Part shown: piece by piece, positions 11,001 through 21,691 of the stretch
Layout of the letters: each line of letters begins with the position of its first letter
Position numbering within the stretch: the first letter of the stretch is position 1
Assembly (NCBI GenBank): GCA_026075535.2
Contig: AP026540.1
Location: 7,688,001 to 7,752,000, forward strand
Length of the DNA: 64,000 nt
Direction: 5' to 3'
Origin: Tricholoma matsutake
Lineage: Eukaryota; Basidiomycota; Agaricomycetes; Agaricales; Tricholomataceae
The notes under the pieces: model-generated
Seen by the model: only the letters and a program-made list of their open reading frames with translations
The model's database searches: none
What the model was told of the DNA's origin: nothing
Position numbers and translations under genes: made by a program

Positions 11001-11965
11001 GGAAATTACATGGACTTCCTGGTGCCTTCCTCTCGGATCGTGGCCCTCAGTTCATGGCAGAGTTCACTCGTGAGCTGTACCGACTCCTGGGGATCAAACT
11101 CCTCGCTTCAACTGCTTATCACCCACAAACTGATGGCCAGACAGAGCGAGTCAACCAGGAACTGGAGCAGTACATCCGCCTCTTTGTCAATGAACGCCAG
11201 GACGATTGGGATGATCTCCTTCCTTTGGCCGAGTTCGGGTACAACAACCATGTCCATGCTTCCACTCAACAGACCCCTTTCCTCTTAGACACTGGACGAC
11301 ATCCACACATGGGATTTGAACCTCGCCAAACTCCCTCACACATCGAGACAGTGAATGAGTTCACAGAACGCATGAGGGATAGCTTGGAGGAGGCGAGGGC
11401 AGCCTTAGCAAAGGCGAAGGATGACATGGCGCAATTTTACAACCAGCGCCACTCCCCAACCCCTCAGTACAAGGTTGGTGATCGAGTTTATCTTGACTCC
11501 AGTGACATCTCCACTACACATCCATCCAAGAAACTCGCTCATCGCTTCTTGGGACCTTTCCCCATTGTCAAGTGCGTTGGAACACATGCCTATCGTCTAC
11601 GCCTCCCAGCCTCCATGTCCAGACTCCATCCCGTCTTCCATGTTGTCAAATTGCTTCCAGCTCCCCCAGATCCATTCCCGGGACGCCATTCACACCCACC
11701 ACCACCACCTACAGTGATCGAGGGAGAACCCCAATATGAAGTCGAGTCAATCTTGGACAGTCGTTTGCGTCGAGGAAAACTCCAGTATTTGGTACATTGG
11801 AAGGGTTATGGGTATGAGGAGAACTCATGGGTCGAAGAGTCTGACGTAAATGCCCCTCGGTTAATCAAGGAATTCCACCGACGGCACACTGCTGCACCGC
11901 GTCGCATTCAAGTCATGGACTTTGGTTGTATACGATTTCGAATGCATTGGGGCGATGCATCTTAG
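8063..11965 (+). pseudogene. pol: Pol polyprotein of the first chromovirus, one in-frame TGA
   Basis: The frame encodes, in order, aspartic protease (LDSGATGLFID near 8358), reverse transcriptase (YRRLNN, TKLDVHWGYNN, catalytic YLDD near 9535), RNase H (EADSSDF near 9970; TDHKNLEYF near 10188), integrase with an HHCC zinc domain (10640-10780) and a DDE core (VDFV, LSDRG, QELEQ), and a C-terminal chromodomain (YLVHWKGYGYEENSW near 11787). The frame is interrupted once, by TGA at 10979-10981 just after GAA in the integrase core; the same frame resumes and runs to 11965. An ancestral CGA is the simplest explanation. All catalytic motifs that I can see are intact, so this copy could be active if the stop were suppressed or if sister copies lack it. 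Confidence 0.9.
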
Positions 11966-11976
11966 AGAGGGGGTGA

Positions 11977-12402
11977 TGTAAGGGGACTAGGGGGGTGCCC
12001 TGTGTGTTTTTCCTATTTTTTATGTTTGTCCCATATTTTTCCCCACCTCATTTCCTTCTATTCTTCATTTTCTATGATTTTTCCGGATTTTATTACTAAT
12101 TTTCCCTTGCTATCATGTTTGTATATGTTGACACTTTTATATTTAGAGGCGGAGTACCCCTTCCGACACATACCCCTTGGTATGATGTCATTCGGCGGCC
12201 TTGATCCACCTATCTCTGCCTTTTTCTATTTTTAGGTTATATTTGATTTTTGTCGTCTTCACATATACTGGGCATCAGCAAGGGGATCCTTAGAGTTTTC
12301 TCTTCGGATTTCCCTTTGCTAGGTGTGTCCCCAATGCCTGTATTATGTAGTATAATTTTAACTTCGGATTTCCCTTTGCTAGAGGCTCAGGTTGCCCTTA
12401 TA
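11977..12402 (+). repeat. 3' LTR of the first chromovirus
   Basis: It is identical to 6356-6781 except for one C-to-T change and is flanked by the second GTTCC target duplication. Confidence 0.93.
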
Positions 12403-12407
12403 GTTCC

Positions 12408-13358
12408 TGTGTTTGTCATTCCTGCCCACTCATCGTTCCCATGTTTGTTGTCCCCTGTTGTTTGGCATCCTTGTTGGTTGGCATTGTTGTTTGTCATCAG
12501 CACCTCCATCTCCCCCTACGAGCAGTGGCTCGCAGGCGGGGTGGTGGCACTGTGATGTGGCAATCACGTGTCGTTGTCCAGAAACGGGACCCTTTGTGAC
12601 TCTGTGAGCAGAGGCTCACAGCAGCCGCATAGGGCATGGGGTACTGAGAGAGGTTGGGGTGTGGGTGGAAGATGTCATTATCAAGTGGCAAGAACCTAAA
12701 AAGAAAAAAGAATGGTTAGTTAATTAGTAGAAGTAAGAGATCAATCATAAAAACATACCCTTATGGCCCAAATGGCAATACTTGTTGTTTGGGCGCACTT
12801 TGCAGGCAACACCGCGTTGTGGTTGGTGCAGCTGCTGTTGGTGTTAGCACCGTGTTGTGAGGGCATGTGGCACGGTCGAGCGATCGCATGGTGTCATTAT
12901 CAAAGGTAAGAAACTAAAAAGAAAAGGTTTAGTTAGTAAAAAAGAAGAAATCAACAATAAAAACCATACCTGGGACCCAAACGACATGCTAGTCATCATT
13001 TGGGCCCACTTTGTGGTCATCTAGTTGAGGTGGGGGTGCTTCTGAGCTAGGCGGTGTGGGCGTTGTTGGTGGTGAGAGCAAATGGTGGAGAGAAAGCAGT
13101 GTTGTGGGTTGTTGTTGGTTGTGGGAATTGTTTCGCAAGTGGTGCCACTTTCTGTTTTTCGGGGCGCAAGCATGACCAAATGGTCTGTGCACAGCCACGG
13201 GGTATATAAGCACTCATTTCTTTGAATGCTTCTTGCCCTGGGCTTGTCCCATGTCCATTCCTCAACATAGTATCTAGTATAAATAGTAAATAGTATTAAT
13301 ATAGTACATATTAGTTGTATTTTTCTTGTAAAGTAGTTACTTTTATACAAGTATATAA
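12408..13358. other. non-coding DNA with local duplications and palindromes
   Basis: A block of about 130 bp (12671-12805) is repeated with divergence at 12891-13015, about 220 bp downstream: GGTGTCATTATCAA-like start, ACTAAAAAGAAAA, then a TTTGGGC..CACTTTG block. Palindromic GAGCAG..CTC motifs lie at 12516-12535 and 12602-12621. I see no gene. Confidence 0.45.
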
Positions 13359-13554
13359 TACTGTGAAAAGACCGGTTGCAACCGATTGCAACCGGTCTTT
13401 GAACGGTTTTCAAAGATTTTTGAAATAAGGCAACCAGCAACTGGAATGACCCCAAATATGGGCAACCGCAACTGAAAAAAAGACTGGACCACAGTTTGGT
13501 CCAGTTTGGTCCTATGGTCATTTTTGGTCCTATAGACTGGACCTCGAAACACTA
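13359..13554. repeat. MITE-like element, copy b
   Basis: It runs from TACTGTGAAAAGACCGG to GGACCTCGAAACACTA. The ends are imperfect inverted repeats and the interior shares CAACCGG and GGTCCAGTTTGG motifs with the other copies. Confidence 0.4.
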
Positions 13555-13790
13555 CTTGCTGCTTACAACACGTGGAAGGTCACAACACTGGGTGACCACT
13601 ACTGGGGCATGGCTGTGGGCAAGGGTATTCTGACATGCTACCTACCTACATACTTCCTCCCACTGTAGCACTTCACACCTGTACTACTTGTCTTTCAATC
13701 ACAACCTTTGAGTTTGCTCACAAACATATCTATTCCTGTAAGGGCAAGACCCAGAAGATGAGGATATAGGGTGCACAAAGGCATAAAGAG

Positions 13791-13975
13791 TAGCATTTTA
13801 AGGTCTGGTTAAGTCCAGTTTTTGATGTCTAAATGGGGCAACTGCAACTGCAACTGGTCCAGGACCGACCCAGATATTGATGGACCCCAACTGGACTGCA
13901 TAGGACCGGTCCATATTGGTCCATGGACCAACAAAAACCAGTCCAAACCGACTTTTTGTTGTAAAATTTGTTGTA
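13791..13975. repeat. MITE-like element, copy c
   Basis: It begins TAGCATTTTAAGGTCTGG and has the same CAACTGCAACTGG and GGTCCA-rich interior. The right end is not clearly defined. Confidence 0.35.
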
Positions 13976-14130
13976 CCAATATAGCCCATATGTTTCTCAG
14001 CAACTATTACCCAGACAGTTTAACTGTTACTTAGGGAGTTGGATATTGTAATTCCCTGGCGATCGGTCCCATTTTTAAGAGATTTCATCAAGATTTGACT
14101 GAGATATGACCAAAATGAAAGTACATTGTA

Positions 14131-14180
14131 TCACATGTTGTAGGTTGTAGGTTGTAGGTTGTAGTTGTAGTATGTAGTTG
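14131..14180. repeat. TTGTAGG microsatellite
   Basis: Four to five head-to-tail copies of a TTGTAGG-type unit are visible. Confidence 0.7.
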
Positions 14181-14444
14181 CAGCTTGTCAGGGGTGTGAA
14201 ATCAATCAAAGATACATGGTACAGATGTTTATGTGTGTTATTTTTATGTATTGGATGGTGTCCAATTGTACCCAACATTTTTGTAACACAAGGTATAAGC
14301 AGTACAATCAAAGTTATTTTAATCATGATGAAATTCTTGTGCAAAATGTATTTGGTGATATCTCTCTCAGTTCTCAACCATTTTTGATGGTCCAGTGGGC
14401 GAAATTGAAGTCATTATGTGTGGGAATCAGGGTATATAGTTTAC

Positions 14445-14637
14445 GTGACATATAAACCAGTTGCAACCAGTTTTTATTGGTTTTTATCGGCTCAATGATG
14501 TTTTTCAAAGTGAAAGACTGGCAACTGGACTGCAAAAGACTGGTCCTATAGATAGCCACCTGATGAACCAGACTTCAGTTAAGTTCAGTTCGGTTTCAGT
14601 CTTTTTTCAGTTTGTAGGACTGGACCTTTAAACACTA
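14445..14637. repeat. MITE-like element, copy d
   Basis: The right end, GGACCTTTAAACACTA, is nearly the inverse of the left end of copy a (TAGTGTTTTAAGGTCC). The interior carries AACCAGTTGCAACCAG and related blocks. The left boundary is approximate. Confidence 0.4.
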
Positions 14638-14699
14638 ATTGCCACCATTGTGTCCAGGTCGATTGGATTGGGTTTGGAGGCGCATTCAGGAAAGAAGGC

Positions 14700-16871
14700 T
14701 CAGATGAGTTTCAATATGAAGGGTGAGAAATCCTCCCAGTACTTCATGAACTCCGGTAGAATCGTCCATTCTGCATCATCAATGTGTGCCTGTTTTAAAT
14801 GACCAAGCAACCTCAGAACCAACTCCATATTGGACCATTTCTGAATGGCGAGATGGGCCACATCTTTGTGTTCAATCTCAGGCCCTTCCATATGTGAACA
14901 TATCCATATTATGACAAAGAGGACAGACTCTAAATCATGTCAAAGGTGGTGATGGAAAGTTTTACCCTTTTCCAACAAAATCTCAATGGCCATAAAGGGT
15001 GGAGTTTCCTATTAGGAGGATAAACCAACAATGATAAAGCAAAGGGGAAGAGGCCCACCGTCCGGAAACAGTCCCTAATATCTGCGACATCCTTATTTGT
15101 TCCTAACATAGAAGCATAGTCAAAATTGATAAGAAGAATGTGGAGCACTCTTCCATCGTCATTGCGAACCAACATGATGTTGTTTGGACTGATGTCATGG
15201 TGGAGGATGTTGGCCTGATGACATAAAATGGTGAGGACTTGGTCTTTAATCAGCATCAATAGTGAATGGTGTTATTGCCAGACATACTTCTAATGATGTC
15301 AATCATGGCTCTGATGAATTCGGCCTTTGATGTGAAGGTTGTAATGGAATTCCCGATATCTGAAGTTAAGACACAATAGTGAACACGATGGACATCTTCC
15401 AACCCGAGTCCTGCACGATACCAAAGAGTAGTATCAAGGAGACCATCAATCAAGACATCTTTGCCTGCAATGAGGGTAGGCACTTTGCTCTTGAGAGCAG
15501 GTATGCCTCATATTGTCTCGAGATGCTGGTTCTCATTTTCGACTCGATTTGCTTGGACCCACACATCTTTGAGAATATATGGTGTACCACCCCTCATAAC
15601 AATCCAAACTTGGGTCCCCTGGCCAAGAAGTGATTGCAAAGAGTAAATCTTTCACCTAACAGAATATGAGTTGCCATCGACAAGAATTCTGGAGATATGG
15701 TGATTGCTATCACGGATCATATTGGGATCAAGGCCAAGATGTGATTCCTGCCCAAACATTAGAGCAATAAGTACTCATAGAAATAGTCCAACATAGTGGG
15801 CACCACAGATGGACATCGGGCCTCTTACTAGTTGACCTTGGCGGTCAGTGACAGTGACCAGAAACCACTTCTGTCAAAGCAAAGGGCAGGGACAAACCAA
15901 CGGTCATGCTGGGCCATAAACATTGTATAAGATTTGCCATCGACTGTGTCCACAATCTGTTGAGGAAAGTGCACCTCAGATGTAGTTTCACCTAAGGCAA
16001 GGATCATGGCCCACTGCATCTTTTCTTTGTTCCAGGAAGAAAGGAGTTTCGCAGTGTCAGTTGTCCTTAGAAGGACAATGTCAGGCTTTTGGACAATGGC
16101 AGAGCCCTTTGGAGGGACCATCTTATTTCCAGCATACCAAGACCACTTAGCCTCATGACCAGGGAAACACTTCCCAATCCCTTTTGCGAGAGAATTAAGC
16201 CACTTAGTGACATGATTTTCAGAGTAGCTGGAGGGTTTGAGGATGAATTCACTTTTAGATGGATCCCAGATCTTGGCAGCCACCAGCTTCTTGAAAAGTG
16301 ATGAATCTACAGGGATGGAGAGAAGCTGATTTGGAAAGATAAGGGGAATGAACTCGTTGCCATATACATGGGAATTTAGAAGCTCCTTTTGAAGAAGCTG
16401 CATAAGCTTGTCAACACTAATTTTCAATTGCTCATCTGGAAGATGGGCAGTCCCTATGCGCTGCTTGATAGGAGTGGAGAATATGCCATTGTGAACGTGA
16501 GGGGGGAAGTGATGGGGCAACCTCACTGCCCCAGAGTGATTGACGATATCGGGATTTGTTGGGATGATCCCTAGGTTATTCGTCAAAGCGATGGGATAAT
16601 ATGGTGGGAAGGGTTCAGCAAGAACAAGACTGATGGATCGAGATGAGTCCATGGTATTAGGATCCAAAAACGGAGTAGATTCAGATGCCTCTAATGAAAG
16701 CGTCTGCTGGGATCCTGGGTAGTAGGGTGGGAAGGCGGTAAAGGGAGATCTAGAGGCGTGTTGCAAGGACATAATGCCAGTGGGGGAGGGAGTGGCATCA
16801 AGTTCTGAAGATAGAGGATAGGTAGCACCATAACAAGATGAATCCAGGAGATGTTCTAGTTTGGGAGCCAT
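14700..16871 (-). pseudogene. decayed FunK1-type fungal protein kinase
   Basis: FunK1 kinases are a large agaricomycete-specific family of protein kinase-like proteins. The first open segment (16871-15828, 347 residues) has the characteristic N-lobe with the KPDIVLL and RSGFWS motifs. Further segments down to 14700 contain the FunK1 middle region (FGQESHLGLDP), the catalytic loop LHHDISPNNIM (near 15190) and the metal-binding region INFDYAS, where the usual Asp of the IDFDYA motif is Asn. The frame is broken by three TGA codons (15777-15775, 15654-15652, 15510-15508), each explicable as CGA to TGA, by a TAG/TAA just after 15828, and by a frame change near 15256. Some breaks might be unrecognised introns, but the shared TGA pattern and the Asn substitution argue for an inactive gene. 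Confidence 0.7.
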
Positions 16872-17730
16872 TTGTACAGAAAACTTGAAGGCGAGGTGAA
16901 ATGGAAGAAGCGCAAATCAAAAATCAATGAATGAAACAGAACATTGTTTGGTTAGACAAATACAGTCATTCCTGCCTCTTTGACCCAACCAAATATTTGT
17001 GACCTTCGGAAACTTACTGTGCATTGCAAATTGAAAATCTGAATAGACAGAACCCATGGTATATGTCCAAGCTATCTGTTAGGCCCTTAAGAATAGTTAT
17101 CATATGTATAAGAATGGTGTTTGAGTGTAATCAGTGGAAATTTTCGTTATCAGCTCAAAGGGGTCACATCGGCTGATCCTGGCCAGCGATTGTTTCATAC
17201 ACTACAAATTAGGCAGGTGTGATGTGACACAACATGTCTCTAATCTTGCTCCCTGACCCAATTTTACGAAGTCTGTTGCAATGCAGGGTGTAGTTTCAGT
17301 GAATGGCTATCACCAGACCTTGGGACAGGGTGTAAGATATAGGTTCCCAAAAAAGAAATCCTGAACAGCGTACTTTGTTCTCATTATCTTCATATCAAAT
17401 TTCGGGTTTCTCTCACATTTGCCTTAGAAGACATCTCTTATTCTATTCACAAGCTCAATCACTCTGTGGGTCTGGTTATACATATGTCTGAGCTATATGG
17501 TGGATATTACAAAAAGTCTGAGGCAATTTACACAGAATTGGAGCTGTCAAGGTCGTTTGGGTCATTGACCCAGATGTGTCAAAGAGGCATGAATGACTGT
17601 AGCGACAAAAAATCGTGGTGTTCAGTTATGCAAAGCACAGTAATAGTACTTGAAAAGTGTGTATAATACATGGACCTAACATCCCTAAAACTTCTTCGGA
17701 TGAATCTAGTTTAGACGCCCACGACCACTT
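16872..17730. other. intergenic, with a short inverted repeat pair
   Basis: No gene is seen. TACAGTCATT..TGCCTCTTTGAC near 16961-16984 has an inverted counterpart near 17577-17601, about 600 bp away. This may mark the ends of a decayed foldback element. Confidence 0.35.
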
Positions 17731-20526
17731 CTATCTTGAGTCAGTCGACAGGTATGCTCCACCAACCACGCACAAATTTCGCGGGGTGAATTGAACATTC
17801 GTGACAGGCGTCCGCTTCGTCGGGAACGTCGCGATCAAGTCAATGCTATAGCAAACAAGCGGGTTTTTATCATCTCGTCTAAGAAAAAGACAAACTTACG
17901 TTTCCAAGTTCTCAGCTTCACCGTAACTACGGGGAGCCTCATTGTTGGCTATGCCCAACGGCGGAGAGCCACCGTTTTCACGGAGTTTGCCTTTTAACCC
18001 ACCAGAGCTCTTGACATCCCAGCACCGAACAGTCCAATCTGCACTTCCACTGACAAGCAATGAGGATTCCCCGCTAAACGCAAGAGAGTATATTGATGCA
18101 AGATGTCCTGTCATTTTTTTAATCCTCCTTCCGGACCCAAGATCCCAGAGGTTGATTGCCAGGTCTTCTCCTACATAGCCTAAAATTAACGGTGCAACAA
18201 TGAAATAAGCAAACATACTAACCTGAGCTCGCAAGGTAACGACCATCTGGGCTAATTGCCATAGAGGTAATTGGCCCCTGATGGCCTATGAAAACACGTA
18301 CACAGGATCCGCGCTGAACATCCCATAACCTGGCTGTCCAATCGCTCGAACCTGTTGCAAGGTACAGCGAATTCGGATGGAACTGGATACACTATACAGG
18401 AGATGACCATCTGAAGAATAACAAGCAGAACACTAAGCCTACATCAACGTCACTGAGGTGCCCAGCGTATATCCTCAGGCATGAGATACGATCCGTAGAC
18501 CAAAGTCTAGCAGTCCGATCCCGACTTGCAGTGGCAAAATAGATGCCGATGGGGCTCCACTTGACATCCCATACTGGATTTTCGTGACCGCGGAATGCCA
18601 CGACATTCGTCATGGTGTCCATAGACCATAAGCGAACAGTAGAGTCTGCAGATGATGATAGTAGGTGTTTAGGAGACGAAGCGGATCCATTGAGAGGGTC
18701 AAAAGCAACAGAATATACGGGGCCACTATGTCCTATTAATTTTCGGGTAGTATTTCCTTTTCTCTCTCGGATTTTATGAAGAGATGAACCTGAATACAGT
18801 CAATTACAGCCATCGAATAGGAACAAGAATTACAAACTGTCTTTGATAGAACTGGTTGAGAAATCACTTCTCATTCCCAGCAGTCTTTCTCCCTTGAGGC
18901 TCCATAAGCGAATATAACTCTCGGCAAACCCAGCAGCCATGATAGATGTATCGGGAGAAACAGTGCAACAAGGAGCACTTCGTAAAGTGTCAGTCCCAAC
19001 AGTACAATGGCAAAAACTAAATCAGACCATACCCCTCAGCAACATCGTGCAACGTGTAGGCACATATGCTGGGAAGAGCGCGGGATTTTAGCGTGCTGGC
19101 TTGAGGAGAATTGACATCTATATTTCCGAGGACCGACGGCTCAAGTCGTATTCGCTTTCGAGCATCACGCACACTGTTCACCTCTCGCTCCACATCCATT
19201 GTCTTGAATGTAACCGTATGAGGCAAGAGATCAGCATCCAAGGGCGACACTATTCCAGGCAGGGTGGTTGGCCTTGAGAACTGAATGTCATATGAAGCAG
19301 AAGGGTCTCGCTCTACCATTGCTTGCTCTCTCAGAACTCGCTCAGCCTCGGCTCGCAGTTCCTCTGAAATGGGGGCAGGGCCAAGTTTTAGGTCGCCTTT
19401 GGACGCATTGAATGATTGTGGACTGCTGAGGTTGGTAGACCCGTTCGGTTGCGGTATCAAAGATGACAGGAGCCCTGTTGATTCTTCCCATGCATGAGGT
19501 GACACAGAAGTTGGATTCGAAGAGGTCACTGCAGAATTACATCAATAAAAGATTGTAAATATTAAAATGCAGAGTTACCGTCAAAGCGAAGATGATTGTT
19601 GACAACCCTCATAACAGATGCTCGTCCTCTTTTTCCCTGTTCGCCAGAAAAGCCACCGCCATCGCCGAGTGGTTCCCCGCCGACACCTTCTGTAAGCCAT
19701 CCAACAAGAAGGCTAAATCCAGAGCGACTCATGCGAACGGTATATTTTTCATTCCTGAAACGTTGGGCTAACTCGTCATTCTGAACATGAGATGGAAGGA
19801 GAAGGGTCGATATATGATGAAGCATTTTGTTGTGAGACGGTGACAATGAAGGGGAAAATGTCGAGAAAAATCGAAGTGCTGGACAGCTATCGTAAGTTGC
19901 ATGCTAACTTTCTGTATTACGGACGTACCTGCGTCCTTGAATCCATGTTGAATTAGGTCCAGATAAAAATGACAGAAAATAGGGAAAAGTATTGGCCTGA
20001 ACTCTGGCTGTCAATTGACATTAAATAATCCACCACAAGAATGTCACGGAGAGCGCACTCTGTACATGTCCAAAGAGCCATCGACCCATGCCTCTAACTC
20101 TCGAAATCCTTCCTGTTTGTCGGTGGGATCAAGAGAAAGAATCTCTTCTGCACCAACAGAGCCGATGCTCGCTATCAAATTTTGTATATTCGTCGGGTTG
20201 CCCATGGCCGTCAGCTCTTGCAGCACACTTGTGGGATCCTTGAAGATATTCTCCCCAGGACGAGAAGGCTTCTGGGCAAAAACGGCAAGGGTTTTGACTA
20301 GTTCATCTACGGAGATGGTCTCAGGTTGTTTTCCCTTGCCATCTGGGGATGCCGCTTCGATCTCATTGAGGAAAGCTTTCTCGGCTGCGGAGTGGCCTCG
20401 AGAGCGTAAATACTCGAGGATTGCTTGTTCAGCGAGCGAAACATTTTGGGAAGAATCCTGAGAGGGGTTTGCAGGAGAAGGAGCCACGGGGGACTGAGAC
20501 GAAGGAGGAGGAGTTGCAGTCGACAT
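17731..20526 (-). CDS. TAF5: TFIID subunit TAF5
   Basis: TAF5 is a scaffold subunit of the general transcription factor TFIID, and of SAGA in yeasts, in the nucleus. The nine-exon model (20526-20059, 20007-19929, 19878-19579, 19528-19033, 18977-18838, 18789-18443, 18391-18223, 18179-17900, 17878-17731) gives 808 residues. In order it shows a LisH motif (about residues 29-60, EYLRSRGHSAAEKAFLNE), the TAF5 NTD2 helical domain (about 145-270, DGSLDMYRPEF... FSLLVGWLTEG), a linker, and WD40 repeats from about residue 450 with clear GH...WD units (RIYAGHLSDVD, VFIGHQGPITS, KMTGHLASIYS). The final exon ends in TPRNLCVVGG, conserved in TAF5. The last intron as drawn is only 21 nt; an upstream donor is possible. 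The gene is divergent from MAD2. Confidence 0.93.
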
Positions 20527-20625
20527 AAAAGTGAGTATGAAGCCTGGTACAAACGGTCATGTGACCGACGTCGGTTTGTCGCGTGACTCGAATGATTCAA
20601 TTTAGAACACTATTCATCGACATCC
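20527..20625. promoter_or_regulatory. shared TAF5/MAD2 promoter
   Basis: Only 99 bp separate the two start codons, so the genes must share regulatory sequence. It contains GGTCATGTGACC (20555-20566), which overlaps the perfect palindrome CCGACGTCGG (20565-20574). The latter holds a GACGTC core like that bound by ATF/CREB-type bZIP factors. No TATA box is obvious. Confidence 0.55.
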
Positions 20626-21449
20626 ATGGCATTGAAACAGGCAAATCGTCAAGCGATCACCCTCAAAGGCTCAACTACACTCGTCACCGAGTTTTTTAAA
20701 TATGCCGTCAACACGTATGTCAAGTCTCGTTATAACAATCTTGATTTAACGCTGGCCAAAGCATTCTCTTCCAACGCGAAGTCTACCCATCCGATGACTT
20801 CCATATGGTGAAAAAGTACAGTCAAACAGTTTTGGTGACCCAGGACCTCGCCCTTGAGAACTATCTCGATAGGTACCTCCCTCATTCTTTTCATGATCGA
20901 GTTGCCTAAGCGCTGGTGCAGAATTCTCAAACAAGTTCAAAGTACGTATCTGTTTCTTCACATGCTGGATGGTTAAAACCTCATTCTGTAGAATGGCTTC
21001 TTACTGGTTCTGTCACTCAGCTGGTCCTTGCGATCATTTCTAAAGACACCCGGATACCGCTGGAACGCTGGGTTTTTGATATCAAACTAGTCGAACCTCC
21101 AGCAAACTTAACAGAGCCGTAATTCCCTGTTGTTCTAACCACTAGTCATCATACCTGACAAACATTTTATAGACCGCCTCCAAAACCCGAGGCGGAAATC
21201 CAATCGGAAATCCGAGCGATTTTGAAGCAAATCATTTCAATGGTCACCTACCTTCCGGTGATACAAGAGCCAACGGTGTTTAACATTCTGGCCTATACGT
21301 CGGACTCAGCGGATGTGCCAGCAGGAGAGTGGGTTGACACAGATCCCCTAGCTATCGAGGCAAGCAAGAGTCAGCAGGTGAAGATGAGGAGTTTCAGCAC
21401 AGACGTTCATCGCATTGAAGCTATGGTGGCGTATCGGTATGAAGAATGA
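20626..21449 (+). CDS. MAD2: spindle assembly checkpoint protein Mad2
   Basis: Mad2 is a HORMA-domain protein that binds Mad1 at unattached kinetochores and Cdc20 to hold the anaphase-promoting complex inactive. Five exons (20626-20714, 20762-20872, 20922-20941, 20992-21118, 21173-21449) add up to 207 residues, the usual length of Mad2. The HORMA domain fills the protein. Family motifs include GSTTLVTEFFKYAVNTILFQ near the N-terminus, YPSDDFHMVKKY, VTQDLALENYLD and, near the C-terminus, MRSFSTDVHRIEAMVAYR, the safety-belt region. Exon 3 is a 20-nt microexon between introns of 49 and 50 nt. The gene lies head to head with TAF5. Confidence 0.95.
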
Positions 21450-21691
21450 ATATAATGAATTGTATATACATTATGGTCGAGAACTGATGGGATCATGAAC
21501 ACGGAAGTATGATCGATGGATAAACATAGAACTTTATTAGGTTACGTCGGTTGCTATGCTTTGCGATTCTTATATGTAGTTGAAGGTCGTTGCCATCAAC
21601 GCCCGTTTCTTCTTTCTTCTCTTCCTTCCCTCTCTTCTTTGTTCTCTATCTGTCCGGCCGGATCTGGACCTCTTTACTATCACATTATTTC
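21450..21691. promoter_or_regulatory. noxA upstream region
   Basis: This 242-bp gap lies between the MAD2 stop and the noxA start and must contain the noxA promoter. A pyrimidine-rich tract (21606-21650) is the only visible feature. Confidence 0.35.

Larger units (their letters stand above)
6356..12402 (+). mobile_element. Ty3/gypsy chromovirus, young and nearly intact
   Basis: This is a complete LTR retrotransposon of about 6.05 kb. It has two 426-bp LTRs, gag, pol with a C-terminal chromodomain and a 5-bp target duplication GTTCC at 6351-6355 and 12403-12407. The LTRs differ by one C/T change by eye (near 6596 and 12217), so insertion is recent. A purine tract, AGAGAGGGGGTGA, abuts the 3' LTR at 11964-11976. 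No tRNA-type primer site was recognised after the 5' LTR. Instead a 10-nt stretch complementary to an internal LTR segment is found there. The only obvious lesion is one in-frame TGA in the integrase region. Confidence 0.93.

Noticed and set aside
12002..12555. Plus-strand ORFs in the 3' LTR of the first chromovirus
   Set aside because: The same ORFs occur in the 5' LTR (6327-6943), as they must, and the sequence is LTR promoter and leader.
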